Virus record (IMG/VR): IMGVR_UViG_3300004242_000129
Location: 1-47,952 of that record
Source of the DNA: a virus
Direction: 5' to 3' (one strand)
Length of the DNA stretch: 47,952 nt
The position numbers and the translations under genes were made by a program. Positions within the stretch are counted from its first letter, which is position 1; every line of letters starts with the position of its first letter. This document shows positions 16,307 to 23,510 of this stretch, one piece after another. The notes below the pieces were generated by a model. That model had not been told where the DNA came from, ran no database searches, and saw nothing but the letters and a program-made list of their open reading frames with translations.

Positions 16307-16425
16307 TTCTTTGCGCACAGTGTGCTACCAGATCATTCGGTGCGCGCGGCTTGACTCCGTTCCGTTTCGTTTGAAGCGAATCAGGAAAAGTGGACCGAGC
16401 GGCTCCATGGAGCGATCATCCGTCC

Positions 16426-17076
16426 ATGACGTGGCAGCGAATCGAGGGCGAAGCCGAGCATGTGCTGCGAACGGCAGGCCTTGATGACTTCGTGCGGGTC
16501 CCTGTCCGCCCCGCGGTCGAAGCTGTACTCGGACGCGGCGCGCTTCGGTTCGTGTCGAGGAGGGAGCTTCGTGGGATGGCGGAGCTGGGGAGCGACGGCG
16601 GGCGCGCGGTCATCCGCGTCGCCCACGGGCTTCCGATCGCGGCAGGCCGGTTTGCCGCCGCGCACGAGCTCGGGCATGCCGTTCTTGGGCACGACCTTCG
16701 CAGGAATGATCGGATCGAGGCAGAAGCCGACCGGTTTGCGGCGGCTCTGCTGATGCCGTGGCGAGCCCTTCACTGCCTGCGGGCCGAACTTGGAGACGAC
16801 CTCGAGGCCTTGGCCGACACCTTCCTCGTCACCCAGACGGCGGTGGCGCTACGCCTGGGGGAGGTTGGTGAGGTAGCGGCGTCCATCGTGGTGGCTCCAG
16901 GGGCGGTGCGAGCACGCTCGATCGGAGAGATTGTCCTTCCGACCGAGGAGGACCTTCGGTGGCTCGCGCGGGCATCGGATGACGAGCTCGAGCGGGTCGG
17001 GCCCGGGATCAAGAAGGCGACGCTGACAGACGACCCTCGGCGCGTCGCCCTGGTGTTGAAGGACGAGGTTGGGTGA
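16426..17076 (+). CDS. ImmA/IrrE-family metallopeptidase
   Basis: 216 aa from the ATG at 16426; a GTG at 16390 with AGGA just before it would add 12 residues and remains possible. Zinc site H80-E81-x-x-H84 in AAHELGHAVLGH, with the downstream Glu in RIEAEADRFAAALLMP. In phages and ICEs this family cleaves or inactivates the CI-type repressor, allowing induction. The CI-like gene lies two genes away on the other strand, which fits that role. The C-terminal third (EDLRWLARASDDELERVG) is extra, possibly substrate recognition. Confidence 0.85.
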   Translation: MTWQRIEGEAEHVLRTAGLDDFVRVPVRPAVEAVLGRGALRFVSRRELRGMAELGSDGGRAVIRVAHGLPIAAGRFAAAHELGHAVLGHDLRRNDRIEAEADRFAAALLMPWRALHCLRAELGDDLEALADTFLVTQTAVALRLGEVGEVAASIVVAPGAVRARSIGEIVLPTEEDLRWLARASDDELERVGPGIKKATLTDDPRRVALVLKDEVG

Positions 17077-17516
17077 TGCGCAAGGCCTTGCTCGCGGTCG
17101 CCATCGTCGCGGCTGGGTGCTGCAAGGACGCGCCAGCCGACCCGAAGGAGCAGAAGCCGGCTACTCCGCCACCAACGTCGGCCGTCCAGGCTCGCAAGAT
17201 GAAGGTGGAAGCCTCCGAGATCCTGTCCGACTACGAGAGCAACGAGGTGAGGGCGGACGGGTGGTATCGCGGCAAGCGCATGGAGGTGACGGGCAAGGTT
17301 TCCGAGGTCGCCAAGGACATGTCCGATGAGATCATGGTCGTCGTCGGCACCGGCAAGCCGAACGAGGTTCTGAAGCTGCGGTGCATGTTCAGCGACCGAT
17401 GGACGTCCCAGGTGGCTGCGCTGTCGAGGGGAAACGTCGTCACCGTCGATTGCAGGTGCGAAGGCATGTCGATCTTTCGGGTCGTGATGTCCGACTGCTC
17501 ACTGGTCAATCGGTAG
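17076..17516 (+). CDS. Lipoprotein with OB-fold-like domain, candidate superinfection-exclusion factor
   Basis: 146 aa. Signal peptide MRKALLAVAIVAAGC with lipobox VAAG-C, so membrane-anchored. A Pro-rich linker is followed by a beta-rich domain (ADGWYRGKRMEVTGKVSEVA ... RGNVVTVDCRCEG) resembling the tRNA_anti-like OB-fold of small lipoproteins. The ATG overlaps the peptidase stop as TGATG; a GTG one codon earlier is in frame. Located in the lysogeny module and probably expressed in the lysogen; envelope lipoproteins in this position commonly block related phages, but that is inference. Confidence 0.7.
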   Translation: MRKALLAVAIVAAGCCKDAPADPKEQKPATPPPTSAVQARKMKVEASEILSDYESNEVRADGWYRGKRMEVTGKVSEVAKDMSDEIMVVVGTGKPNEVLKLRCMFSDRWTSQVAALSRGNVVTVDCRCEGMSIFRVVMSDCSLVNR

Positions 17517-17519
17517 CCA

Positions 17520-18053
17520 TCACCGATCCAACGGCGGGTCGAGCTCGTCGCCAACGTCCACCTCCCCGCGAAGACGCTTCGCCTCGACCTCCCCGACCGA
17601 CACCTCGAACTGCAGCGCGTTCTGAGCGGCCACGAGCTGCTCGAGGAGCTGTTTAGCCGGCATCCGTGTCCCGCCCTTGCACAGTGTCATCGCTCGATCA
17701 ACAGCTTCCTGCTGCACGCCCAGCCACTTCGTTGCGAACGCGATGGTCTCGGCGGTCTCCGCGTCGTCGTCGAGATGTGAGGGGACCGTCAGCGTTCGTT
17801 CCCCGCGCAGCACCTCATCGATGGTCCATCCGAGGTACTTGGCCAGTCCGTTGAGCACGCGAACCCCGGCGCCCCGCTTCGGCGGGTCGGCGATGAACTC
17901 GTGGAGCATCGACTGCGAAATCCCGAGCGCGCGCGCCGCGGCCGACTCGTTCTTGTCGAACTGCTCCTTGACGATCCTGCGAGCGATCGCGCGCACCGTC
18001 TCGTTCTGAGACTTCTCGAGGGCCTTGGTCTTCGCTGTCATTTCGTCGTGCAT
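17520..18053 (-). CDS. CI-like phage repressor
   Basis: 177 aa. N-terminal helix-turn-helix at about residues 34-60 (ESAAARALGISQSMLHEFI), then GVRVLNGLAKYLGWTIDEVL of the XRE type. The C-terminal half is helical and has no S24 peptidase Ser-Lys motif, so it is not LexA-like self-cleaving. That agrees with a separate ImmA-type peptidase nearby. The ATG at 18053 has GAGGTGG upstream. Divergent from the Cro-like gene across an operator region, convergent with the lipoprotein gene. Confidence 0.8.
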   Translation of the reverse strand: MHDEMTAKTKALEKSQNETVRAIARRIVKEQFDKNESAAARALGISQSMLHEFIADPPKRGAGVRVLNGLAKYLGWTIDEVLRGERTLTVPSHLDDDAETAETIAFATKWLGVQQEAVDRAMTLCKGGTRMPAKQLLEQLVAAQNALQFEVSVGEVEAKRLRGEVDVGDELDPPLDR

Positions 18054-18077
18054 CGTACCACCTCGGCGGAATCACCT

Positions 18078-18129
18078 TTGCGATAGACGCAAGCCACTTG
18101 ACAGGTGGTCGAACGATTGCTATCGCAAT
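18078..18129. promoter_or_regulatory. Right operators and PR-like promoter
   Basis: Two perfect inverted repeats: TTGCG-ATAGA-CGCAA (18078-18092) and ATTGC-TATC-GCAAT (18116-18129). Rightward promoter: TTGACA (18098-18103), 17 bp, TATCGC (18121-18126), so the second operator covers the -10. The predicted transcript would start only a few nucleotides before the Cro-like ATG at 18136. TTGCGATAG is common to both sites. Confidence 0.7.
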
Positions 18130-18135
18130 AGTGAG

Positions 18136-18396
18136 ATGAACGGACCAGAGATGTTGGCAGGGTGGCGCCTCACCCAAGGGCTCTCGCAGACCGCTGCGGG
18201 GGACCTGGTCGGGGTCAGCCAGGTGACGTGGAGCGACTGGGAGAGCGGCAAGAAGTGTCCGCACGTTGGGCAGGCCGTGAAACTCGAAAGAGTGACAGGC
18301 GTGCCGTGTGAGGCATGGGAGGCCATCGCCGACGAACAGCGGAGACGCTTGCAGCAACGTCGCGCCGCAACCGTCGACCCGAAGGAAGCAGCGTGA
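18136..18396 (+). CDS. Cro-like XRE-family regulator
   Basis: 86 aa helix-turn-helix protein: MLAGWRLTQGLSQTAAGDL then GVSQVTWSDWESGKK and a recognition of the PSVGQAVKLE type (PHVGQAVKLERVTGV). The C-terminus is basic and Gln/Arg-rich. Divergent from the CI-like gene and directly behind the PR-like promoter. There is almost no leader and no clear Shine-Dalgarno, so it may be translated leaderless. Probable antagonist of the repressor. Confidence 0.8.
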   Translation: MNGPEMLAGWRLTQGLSQTAAGDLVGVSQVTWSDWESGKKCPHVGQAVKLERVTGVPCEAWEAIADEQRRRLQQRRAATVDPKEAA

Positions 18397-18569
18397 CGCC
18401 TCCCCGTTTCCACATGCGCCGTCTCTCGCTGCCGGAGTACGCCCGAGAGCAGGGCCGACTCGGCGACTACCGGGCGTTCGTCCGCGAACTCCGGGAAGAC
18501 TCCGCCGTGCGTCTCGTCATGCTCGACGGCGGCAATGGGTGGGCGATTCCTGGTGTGGAGGTGCTGTAG
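18393..18569 (+). CDS. Small basic protein behind Cro (58 aa)
   Basis: GTG start in a GTGA overlap with the Cro-like stop, GAAGGAAG upstream. The product contains MRRLSLPEYAREQGRLGDYR and RLVMLDGGNGWAIPGVEVL. Translationally coupled to Cro; unknown function. Confidence 0.55.
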   Translation: MTPPRFHMRRLSLPEYAREQGRLGDYRAFVRELREDSAVRLVMLDGGNGWAIPGVEVL

Positions 18570-18577
18570 ATGCACTC

Positions 18578-18648
18578 GCCGCTGCAGCACGATGGTCGTG
18601 CCCCCGGTTTGTACCCGGGAGGTCCCGGTTCGACTCCGGGCGGCGGCT
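18578..18648 (+). tRNA. Phage tRNA-Thr(TGT)
   Basis: 71-nt cloverleaf. Acceptor GCCGCTG/CGGCGGC is fully paired with one G-T. D-arm GCAC-GATGGTC-GTGC. Anticodon arm CCCGG-TTTGTAC-CCGGG has U33 and anticodon TGT. T-arm CCCGG-TTCGACT-CCGGG. Discriminator T18648; CCA not encoded. Position 8 is C and the D-loop lacks A14, so it is slightly divergent. It would read ACA, a codon expected to be rare in such GC-rich DNA. Confidence 0.7.
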
Positions 18649-18677
18649 CCGTGGGCTGACGGCCTACAAAAACCAAA

Positions 18678-18697
18678 CGCCCGGGTGGAGCCGGGCG
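18678..18697 (+). promoter_or_regulatory. Hairpin directly upstream of the CII-like gene's ribosome-binding site
   Basis: CGCCCGG-GTGGAG-CCGGGCG, 7 perfect pairs, ending two bases before AGGAGGG. Without a T-run it is unlikely to be a terminator. It could stabilise mRNA after tRNA processing or modulate initiation. Confidence 0.45.
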
Positions 18698-18710
18698 CAG
18701 GAGGGTTGTG

Positions 18711-19298
18711 ATGTCGATGCGAAACGTAGCTTTCATTGGGATGGATGTCAACGGGCATGCCTCTGAAGATGACGCGTGCCGAGAGGGCCCGACAGTCCGC
18801 AGAGTGCGAAAGCCCGCTGCCTGGACAGTCGAGCAGTGCAAAGCGAAGGCGGCACAGATCGTGGCCACCGCCCTTGCGACCGCCGGCCTTACGAGGCAAT
18901 CCGCCGCCGACGCCGCAGGCGTGTCCAGGTCGATGGTGGACAGGTGGATGGGCGCCGACATGCCTCGGACCATGCCCATCGGACGCCTACTCGTCATGGG
19001 CTCGTCGAGCGCGAGGGGGCGAGATGCAGCTCGTCTCATTTTGACGTCGGCCTTAGCGTACCTCGATGGGCCCGACCCGGTCGAGTCGTGCCGTACCCTC
19101 CGAGACCGGATCGACGACTTGCACGCGGAGGTTGGTGACGTCTCCTCGGCGTGGAGGGCTGCGATGGTCGATGGGTGCATCTCAGCTTCTGAGGCTCGTG
19201 ACTTGATGCGGGAAGTACACGAGGTCGAGATCGCGTGCGCGAAGATTCGCCACGAAGCTGCGAAGCTGGCTTCGGGGGAGGTGAGCAATGTCCGCTAA
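18711..19298 (+). CDS. CII-like (phage CP76-type) DNA-binding regulator
   Basis: 195 aa; ATG at 18711 six bases after AGGAGG. HTH at about 60-85 (LTRQSAADAAGVSRSMVDRWM). The C-terminal helical domain DLHAEVGDVSSAWRAAMVDG then CISASEARDLMREVHEVE resembles the phage CII/CP76 regulator family. Likely influences lysogeny or early transcription. It overlaps the next gene by 11 bases. Confidence 0.65.
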   Translation: MSMRNVAFIGMDVNGHASEDDACREGPTVRRVRKPAAWTVEQCKAKAAQIVATALATAGLTRQSAADAAGVSRSMVDRWMGADMPRTMPIGRLLVMGSSSARGRDAARLILTSALAYLDGPDPVESCRTLRDRIDDLHAEVGDVSSAWRAAMVDGCISASEARDLMREVHEVEIACAKIRHEAAKLASGEVSNVR

Positions 19299-19788
19299 CA
19301 TCCTTGCTTCTACGACTCAAGTCCTCGACTTGCTCGTTCCGCTCGAGGGACACGACCGGGCGCGTGTGCTGCGAGCTGTCCAGGCGGCTATCGACCTGAC
19401 GGTTGAAGTCGGAGCCCCAACATCCAGCCAGATCATGATCAACGGCGAACTGACGACCATCCCCGGCGTGGTCGAGATCGTGTTCTCTGAGAAGGAGTCG
19501 AGCAAGGGACCAGATCGCAAGCAGAAGGAGAAGCCGCCAACAGCGGCCCCAAAAGCCCGAAATCCGAACGAGAAGGGTGCGCTTCGCCTCGCGCTCTTCG
19601 ACCAGATCCCGGCGCTGATTCGGCAGCAGGGCCGGCCATTGCGCCCCGTGGAGATACTCCGCCTACTGTCGGTCCCGAGCCGCCAGGTGTCCACCCTCTC
19701 GACCGCGCTGAAGGACCTGTTGGACGCGGGGAAGCTCTGCGCATCGGGGACAACGGCGAGTCGGTACTACGACGTGGTGAGCCCGTGA
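19288..19788 (+). CDS. Early protein with C-terminal winged helix (166 aa)
   Basis: N-terminal helical region (HDRARVLRAVQAAIDLTVEV), a Lys/Pro-rich linker around residues 70-95, then a winged-helix-like C-terminus (RPLRPVEILRLLSVPSRQVS ... ALKDLLDAGKLCASGTTASR). The wing resembles that of the protein encoded at 19949, suggesting related DNA-binding modules. GGGGGAGGTGAG precedes the ATG. Confidence 0.6.
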   Translation: MSANILASTTQVLDLLVPLEGHDRARVLRAVQAAIDLTVEVGAPTSSQIMINGELTTIPGVVEIVFSEKESSKGPDRKQKEKPPTAAPKARNPNEKGALRLALFDQIPALIRQQGRPLRPVEILRLLSVPSRQVSTLSTALKDLLDAGKLCASGTTASRYYDVVSP

Positions 19789-19946
19789 TCGCGTCCCGCG
19801 GCAAGAGGCGTGTCGGCATGTATCCGAGCCTGGACGAGGCTTTGGACCGAAAGCATCGGCACGTGTGCGTGGTGGGGACTGAACTGCACCGGATTCGCGA
19901 CGGCGCGCTGCTCGCGCGGTTCGTCGCTGTGAAGAAGGAGAGCTGA
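19785..19946 (+). CDS. Small basic early protein (53 aa)
   Basis: GTG in a GTGA overlap with the preceding stop. The product starts MIASRGKRRVGMYPSLDEAL and ends LLARFVAVKKES; rich in Arg, Lys and His. Unknown function. It lies 2 bp before the next start. Confidence 0.5.
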   Translation: MIASRGKRRVGMYPSLDEALDRKHRHVCVVGTELHRIRDGALLARFVAVKKES

Positions 19947-19948
19947 AG

Positions 19949-20713
19949 ATGCTACGGAATCTGAAGGTCGCATTGACGGAGAGCGAGATCGCGGAGAAGG
20001 CCATCAAGGCAAGCCGCATCCACCGAGAAATCACGCTGGAGAAGGAGAAGAAGAAGGCCGTCGTCGACGGCTACAAGACGGCTATCGCCAAGCTCGAAGT
20101 CGAACGCGACAGCCTACTCGAGTGCGTGCGAGACGGCGCCGAGTCGCGCATGGTCGCGTGCAAGGCGAAGCGCGATTGGAAGGCCAAGAAGGTGACCATC
20201 GTTCGGACCGACACGGACGAGGAGGTCGAGACGCGGGAGATGACGTCCGAAGACCTCCAGATGAAGCTCAACGAGGACGTCAAGAAGCTGGACGCGACTC
20301 CGGTTCCCGACGTCGACGTGGACCAGATCTGGCTCATGGATGGGCAACTCTGCCGCGTGGTCGAAGTCACGGACGTCGGAGTCATCCTACGAGCCCCCGA
20401 CGGCGTGACCAAGTCGATGCAGCGCGCGAACTGGCCGGGGGCGTGCAAGTTCGCCTCGATGCCGATCAAGACTGTGCTTGTCGAGCGGTCCAAGAAGGGC
20501 GCCAGTGACGAAGCCACGAAACGAGTGCTCGACGTGCTCACCTCAGAGCCCATGGGGATGGGCGACATCATCCGAGCGCTGGCGGACGCCGGCGACGAAG
20601 AGATCGATGCGTCGCAGATTCGAAAGGCGCTCAAGGCGCTGATCGACTCCGGCGCCGTCGCGAGCGAAGGCGAGAAGCGGGGGACGAAGTACTGGCTGAC
20701 GGGTGCGTCGTGA
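19949..20713 (+). CDS. Coiled-coil protein with C-terminal winged helix (254 aa)
   Basis: The first half is a charged coiled coil (ASRIHREITLEKEKKKAVVD, KTAIAKLEVERDSLLECV). A middle beta segment follows (DQIWLMDGQLCRVVEVTDVG), then a winged-helix domain (DIIRALADAGDEEIDASQIR ... SEGEKRGTKYWLTG). Looks like an early DNA-binding or regulatory protein; no named family. GGAGAG lies upstream of the ATG. Confidence 0.65.
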   Translation: MLRNLKVALTESEIAEKAIKASRIHREITLEKEKKKAVVDGYKTAIAKLEVERDSLLECVRDGAESRMVACKAKRDWKAKKVTIVRTDTDEEVETREMTSEDLQMKLNEDVKKLDATPVPDVDVDQIWLMDGQLCRVVEVTDVGVILRAPDGVTKSMQRANWPGACKFASMPIKTVLVERSKKGASDEATKRVLDVLTSEPMGMGDIIRALADAGDEEIDASQIRKALKALIDSGAVASEGEKRGTKYWLTGAS

Positions 20714-20784
20714 CCCGCCTGCTCTGCTTCATCGCGGCCGTGGTCTTCGTCGAGTTCGGCCTGAACCCATGGATGCGGCTGTAG
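20710..20784 (+). CDS. Very small hydrophobic peptide (24 aa)
   Basis: GTG in a GTGA overlap; codes for a peptide starting MTRLLCFIAAVVFVEFGLNP and ending WMRL. It ends exactly one base before the methyltransferase ATG. A single short membrane-inserting segment is possible. It may simply be a coupling leader for the next gene. Confidence 0.4.
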   Translation: MTRLLCFIAAVVFVEFGLNPWMRL

Positions 20785-21582
20785 ATGATCCATCACGGGG
20801 ACAACCTCGACGTCATGCGCCAGCTCGTGGCCGACGGGACGCGTGTCACGCTCGCCTACCTGGACCCACCATACATGACGCAGCGCAAGCACGTCACGAG
20901 CGAGGGAGTAGAGGCGTTCGACGACCGGTGGACATCGTATGCCGAGTACATATCCCACCTGACACCCCGCATCATGGCCGTACGCGATCTGCTCGCCCCG
21001 TGGGGGTGCTGCGTCATCCACGTCGACTGGCACATATCCGCGCACGTGCGGTTGCTCGGAGACGACGTGTTCGACCGGACTGCTTTTGCGAGCGAGATCA
21101 TCTGGCGGTACCGCCGCTGGCCCGCGAAGACCCGCAACTTCCAGCGCGTGCATGACACGTTGTTTCGGTGGGTCCGCGACGCGTCCGCTCCGTCCCGATG
21201 GAACCAACTCTACGAGCCCTTGGCGCCTTCCACCATCAAGACTCATGGGGGACGGAGGCAGAAGCACTCTTGGCAAGGCGACAGGAGGACGACGGTGCAG
21301 TACTTGCCGGAGCAGTCTCCAGGGTGCCCCCTCGGCGACGTCTGGGACCTCCCCATCATCGCCCCATGTGCGAGGGAACGTACCGGGTACCCGACGCAGA
21401 AGCCCGAGGCGTTGCTCGAGCGACTCATCCTCGCCACCACTGACCCCGGCGATCTCGTGCTGGATCCGTACATGGGCAGTGGGACGACGATTGCCGTCGC
21501 GCGGCGTCTCGGCCGCATCGGCATCGGGATCGACTCAAGCCCTGAGGCGGTGCGTGTGGCATCGGCGAGGCTGGCGTCATGA
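20785..21582 (+). CDS. DNA adenine/N4-cytosine methyltransferase (beta-class)
   Basis: 265 aa. DPPY (motif IV, about residues 27-30) precedes the SAM-binding LDPYMGSGTT (about 226-235), the order of beta-class N6-adenine/N4-cytosine methyltransferases. GYPTQKPEALLERLI is the family's motif X-like segment. No restriction endonuclease is adjacent, so it is probably solitary and protective or regulatory. Overlaps the next methyltransferase by ATGA. Confidence 0.92.
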   Translation: MIHHGDNLDVMRQLVADGTRVTLAYLDPPYMTQRKHVTSEGVEAFDDRWTSYAEYISHLTPRIMAVRDLLAPWGCCVIHVDWHISAHVRLLGDDVFDRTAFASEIIWRYRRWPAKTRNFQRVHDTLFRWVRDASAPSRWNQLYEPLAPSTIKTHGGRRQKHSWQGDRRTTVQYLPEQSPGCPLGDVWDLPIIAPCARERTGYPTQKPEALLERLILATTDPGDLVLDPYMGSGTTIAVARRLGRIGIGIDSSPEAVRVASARLAS

Positions 21583-22160
21583 CTCCATTTCGCGTCGTGC
21601 TTGCCGATCCCCCGTGGCGATTCGGGGACCGTCTGCCAGGCAATGGTCGTGGCGCGTCAAAGCACTACCGCACCATGACGACGCGAGACATCTGCGCCAT
21701 TCGGTTGCCACAGATCGCGCCAGACTCTCTCCTGTTCCTCTGGCGGGTCTCTGCGATGCAACAGGCCGCGCTGGATGTGATGCAGGCCTGGGGGTTCACC
21801 CTCAAGAGCGAGTTGGTGTGGGTGAAGACGAAGACTGCCGGGGGGCGCGAGAACGGGCGGATGGGCATGGGTCACTACGTCCGCCTCGACCACGAGGTAT
21901 GCCTCATCGGGGTCCGAGGACGTGGCGCCCAGCTCGTCACAGACCACGGCGTGAGGTCGGTGGTCTTCGCCCCCCGCGGCCCTCACAGCGCGAAGCCTGG
22001 TGCGACATACGACGTCATCGAGAGGCTCACGGCTGGAGCGGTGCCGCGTCTGGAGATGTTCGCCCGGAGGGCAAGACCGGGGTGGGAGTGCTGGGGAAGC
22101 GATCTGGGGGTTGAGATTACGTTTGGACTGCTGGGAGGTGAGCATGCCGATCCGGGCTGA
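21579..22160 (+). CDS. MT-A70-family adenine methyltransferase
   Basis: 193 aa. VVLADPPWRFG (catalytic DPPW), SKHYRTMTTRDIC, LLFLWRVSAMQQAALDVMQA, GFTLKSELVWVKTK and GHYVRLDHEVCLIGVRGRG are all typical of phage MT-A70 N6-adenine methyltransferases. C-terminal RLEMFARRARPGWECWGSD is the usual end. ATGA overlap with the preceding methyltransferase; the pair may methylate different targets. Confidence 0.93.
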   Translation: MTPFRVVLADPPWRFGDRLPGNGRGASKHYRTMTTRDICAIRLPQIAPDSLLFLWRVSAMQQAALDVMQAWGFTLKSELVWVKTKTAGGRENGRMGMGHYVRLDHEVCLIGVRGRGAQLVTDHGVRSVVFAPRGPHSAKPGATYDVIERLTAGAVPRLEMFARRARPGWECWGSDLGVEITFGLLGGEHADPG

Positions 22161-22506
22161 AGCGCGGGCGCTGTACCCGACGAACTGGCGCGAACTGTCC
22201 AAACGCATCCGCTTCGAGAGGGCGGGAAACCGCTGCGAGTGGTGCGGAGCCGAGAACTACCAGCCCCACCCTGTCACGGGATCGAAGGTCATCCTGACGG
22301 TCGCGCACGTCGACCACGACCCGACGCACAACGACGAGGAGAACCTCGCCGCTCTGTGCCAGCGATGTCATCTCCGTCACGATGCGAAGGAGCACGCGTC
22401 GAACGCGAGGCGGACGAGGGCTCGAAAGTCAGGCCAGCTCGAGCTTTTCACCGAGTCGTGGGACGCGACGGTGGAGGAATCTGTTTTTGCTGGGAGGAGA
22501 GGCTGA
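22144..22506 (+). CDS. HNH endonuclease
   Basis: 120 aa. CEWCGAEN supplies the first zinc pair; LTVAHVDHDPTHNDEENL and ALCQRCHLRHD complete the HNH core with H-D, N and C-x2-C-H. It may nick DNA at a recombination or packaging site; here it sits with early DNA-modification genes rather than beside the terminase. The ATG at 22144 follows GGGAGGTG and overlaps the MT-A70 gene by 17 bp. Confidence 0.88.
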   Translation: MPIRAEARALYPTNWRELSKRIRFERAGNRCEWCGAENYQPHPVTGSKVILTVAHVDHDPTHNDEENLAALCQRCHLRHDAKEHASNARRTRARKSGQLELFTESWDATVEESVFAGRRG

Positions 22507-23510
22507 TGTCGTGGCTCAAGCTGCACGATGGGTGGAATCGTCATCCGAAGTTCGCCGGGATGGATCGGGACGCCCGGTTGCTCTGGGTCGACCTTCTGAC
22601 CTACGCCCGCGAGCAGCTCACGGATGGCGTGATCACTTCCCAAACGTTGACCGTTGCGGCCATGGATCTGCCAAGGAAGAGCCAGTTTAGGCACCTCAAA
22701 ACTCTCGTAGACCGCGGGTTGCTCCATGAAACTGAACCAGGAAAGCAATGGGTTATCCACGAGTTTACGAAGTGGAACGAGGACAAAGAGACGGTTGAGA
22801 AGGCAAGGGCCAATTCGCGCGAAAGGCTGCGTAGATTCAGGGAAAAGCAAGCCAGCAAGGGCAGCAAAAACGCGGAAGAGAAACGCTCATGTAACGCCGT
22901 TTCAACACCGTTGCTGCAACGCGTTTCAAACGCTGGTGTAACGCTACTAAACCCAACCCAACCCAACCCAACCCAACTTAAAGAGATCTCTCCGAGGGGT
23001 GCTGGCGCACCGGACCCCGGTTCGGAATCCAGAGAACCGGAACCGTCCCAGCCCATCTTGTCTCAAGACCCACCAGCCTCTCGAAGGCAGAGGGTGAACG
23101 GGAAGCAACTGCCGATGAAGCCCGCCGCCCCTAAGGGTCTCTGCTGGAAGCTGTGGCGGGACATGTACTCGAGGTCTCGCCGCGGATACGGCAAGTACGT
23201 CGAGAACCCCGCGAGCGCCAAGGCGATCGAGGCGCTGGCGGAGCGGGCACTGTCCGAGGCGATCTCGGAGTTGACCGACCGGGGGCAGCCCGGCGCGAAC
23301 CCCGAGCCACTGGTCGAGGAGATCTTGCGCCACTGGTTCGCGAGCTTTCTGCGCGACGACGGCTTCAACGACTTTCTCGCCACGAAGCGCCATGCCGTCG
23401 AGTACCTGCTCAAGAGCCTGAGCGAGTACGGTCTCCCGAAGGGATGGGGCGAGGCGGCAAAGCGTCGAGCTCAGGAGAGCATGGCGCAGATCGGGGTGCT
23501 CGATGTCTGA
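22506..23510 (+). CDS. Phage replication initiator / helicase-loader-like protein
   Basis: 334 aa. An N-terminal winged-helix region (WLKLHDGWNRHPKFAGMDRD ... RHLKTLVDRGLLHET) resembles replisome-organiser proteins. A basic helix (SRERLRRFREKQASK) and a low-complexity linker with NPTQPNPTQ follow. The C-terminal helical domain (residues about 210-334) is probably the DnaB-contacting part. It directly precedes the helicase gene and overlaps it by 8 bp. TGATG overlap with the HNH gene. The linker DNA carries repeats that may be the replication origin. Confidence 0.65.
   Translation: MSWLKLHDGWNRHPKFAGMDRDARLLWVDLLTYAREQLTDGVITSQTLTVAAMDLPRKSQFRHLKTLVDRGLLHETEPGKQWVIHEFTKWNEDKETVEKARANSRERLRRFREKQASKGSKNAEEKRSCNAVSTPLLQRVSNAGVTLLNPTQPNPTQLKEISPRGAGAPDPGSESREPEPSQPILSQDPPASRRQRVNGKQLPMKPAAPKGLCWKLWRDMYSRSRRGYGKYVENPASAKAIEALAERALSEAISELTDRGQPGANPEPLVEEILRHWFASFLRDDGFNDFLATKRHAVEYLLKSLSEYGLPKGWGEAAKRRAQESMAQIGVLDV
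22753..22976 (+). other. Candidate phage replication origin inside the initiator gene
   Basis: Contains TTATCCACG (8/9 match to a DnaA box, 22753-22761), direct repeats TGTAACGC (22890, 22937), GTTTCAA (22899, 22923), perfect inverted repeats at 22910-22920 and 22921-22933, and five CCCAA units (22952-22976). Base composition is AT-richer than the flanks. The arrangement, repeats inside the initiator's linker codons, copies lambda O and many temperate phages. Confidence 0.5.

Noticed and set aside
22952-22976. CCCAA repeats as a CRISPR or telomere-like array
   Set aside because: Only five 5-bp units inside an open reading frame, encoding NPTQPNPTQ; no spacers.
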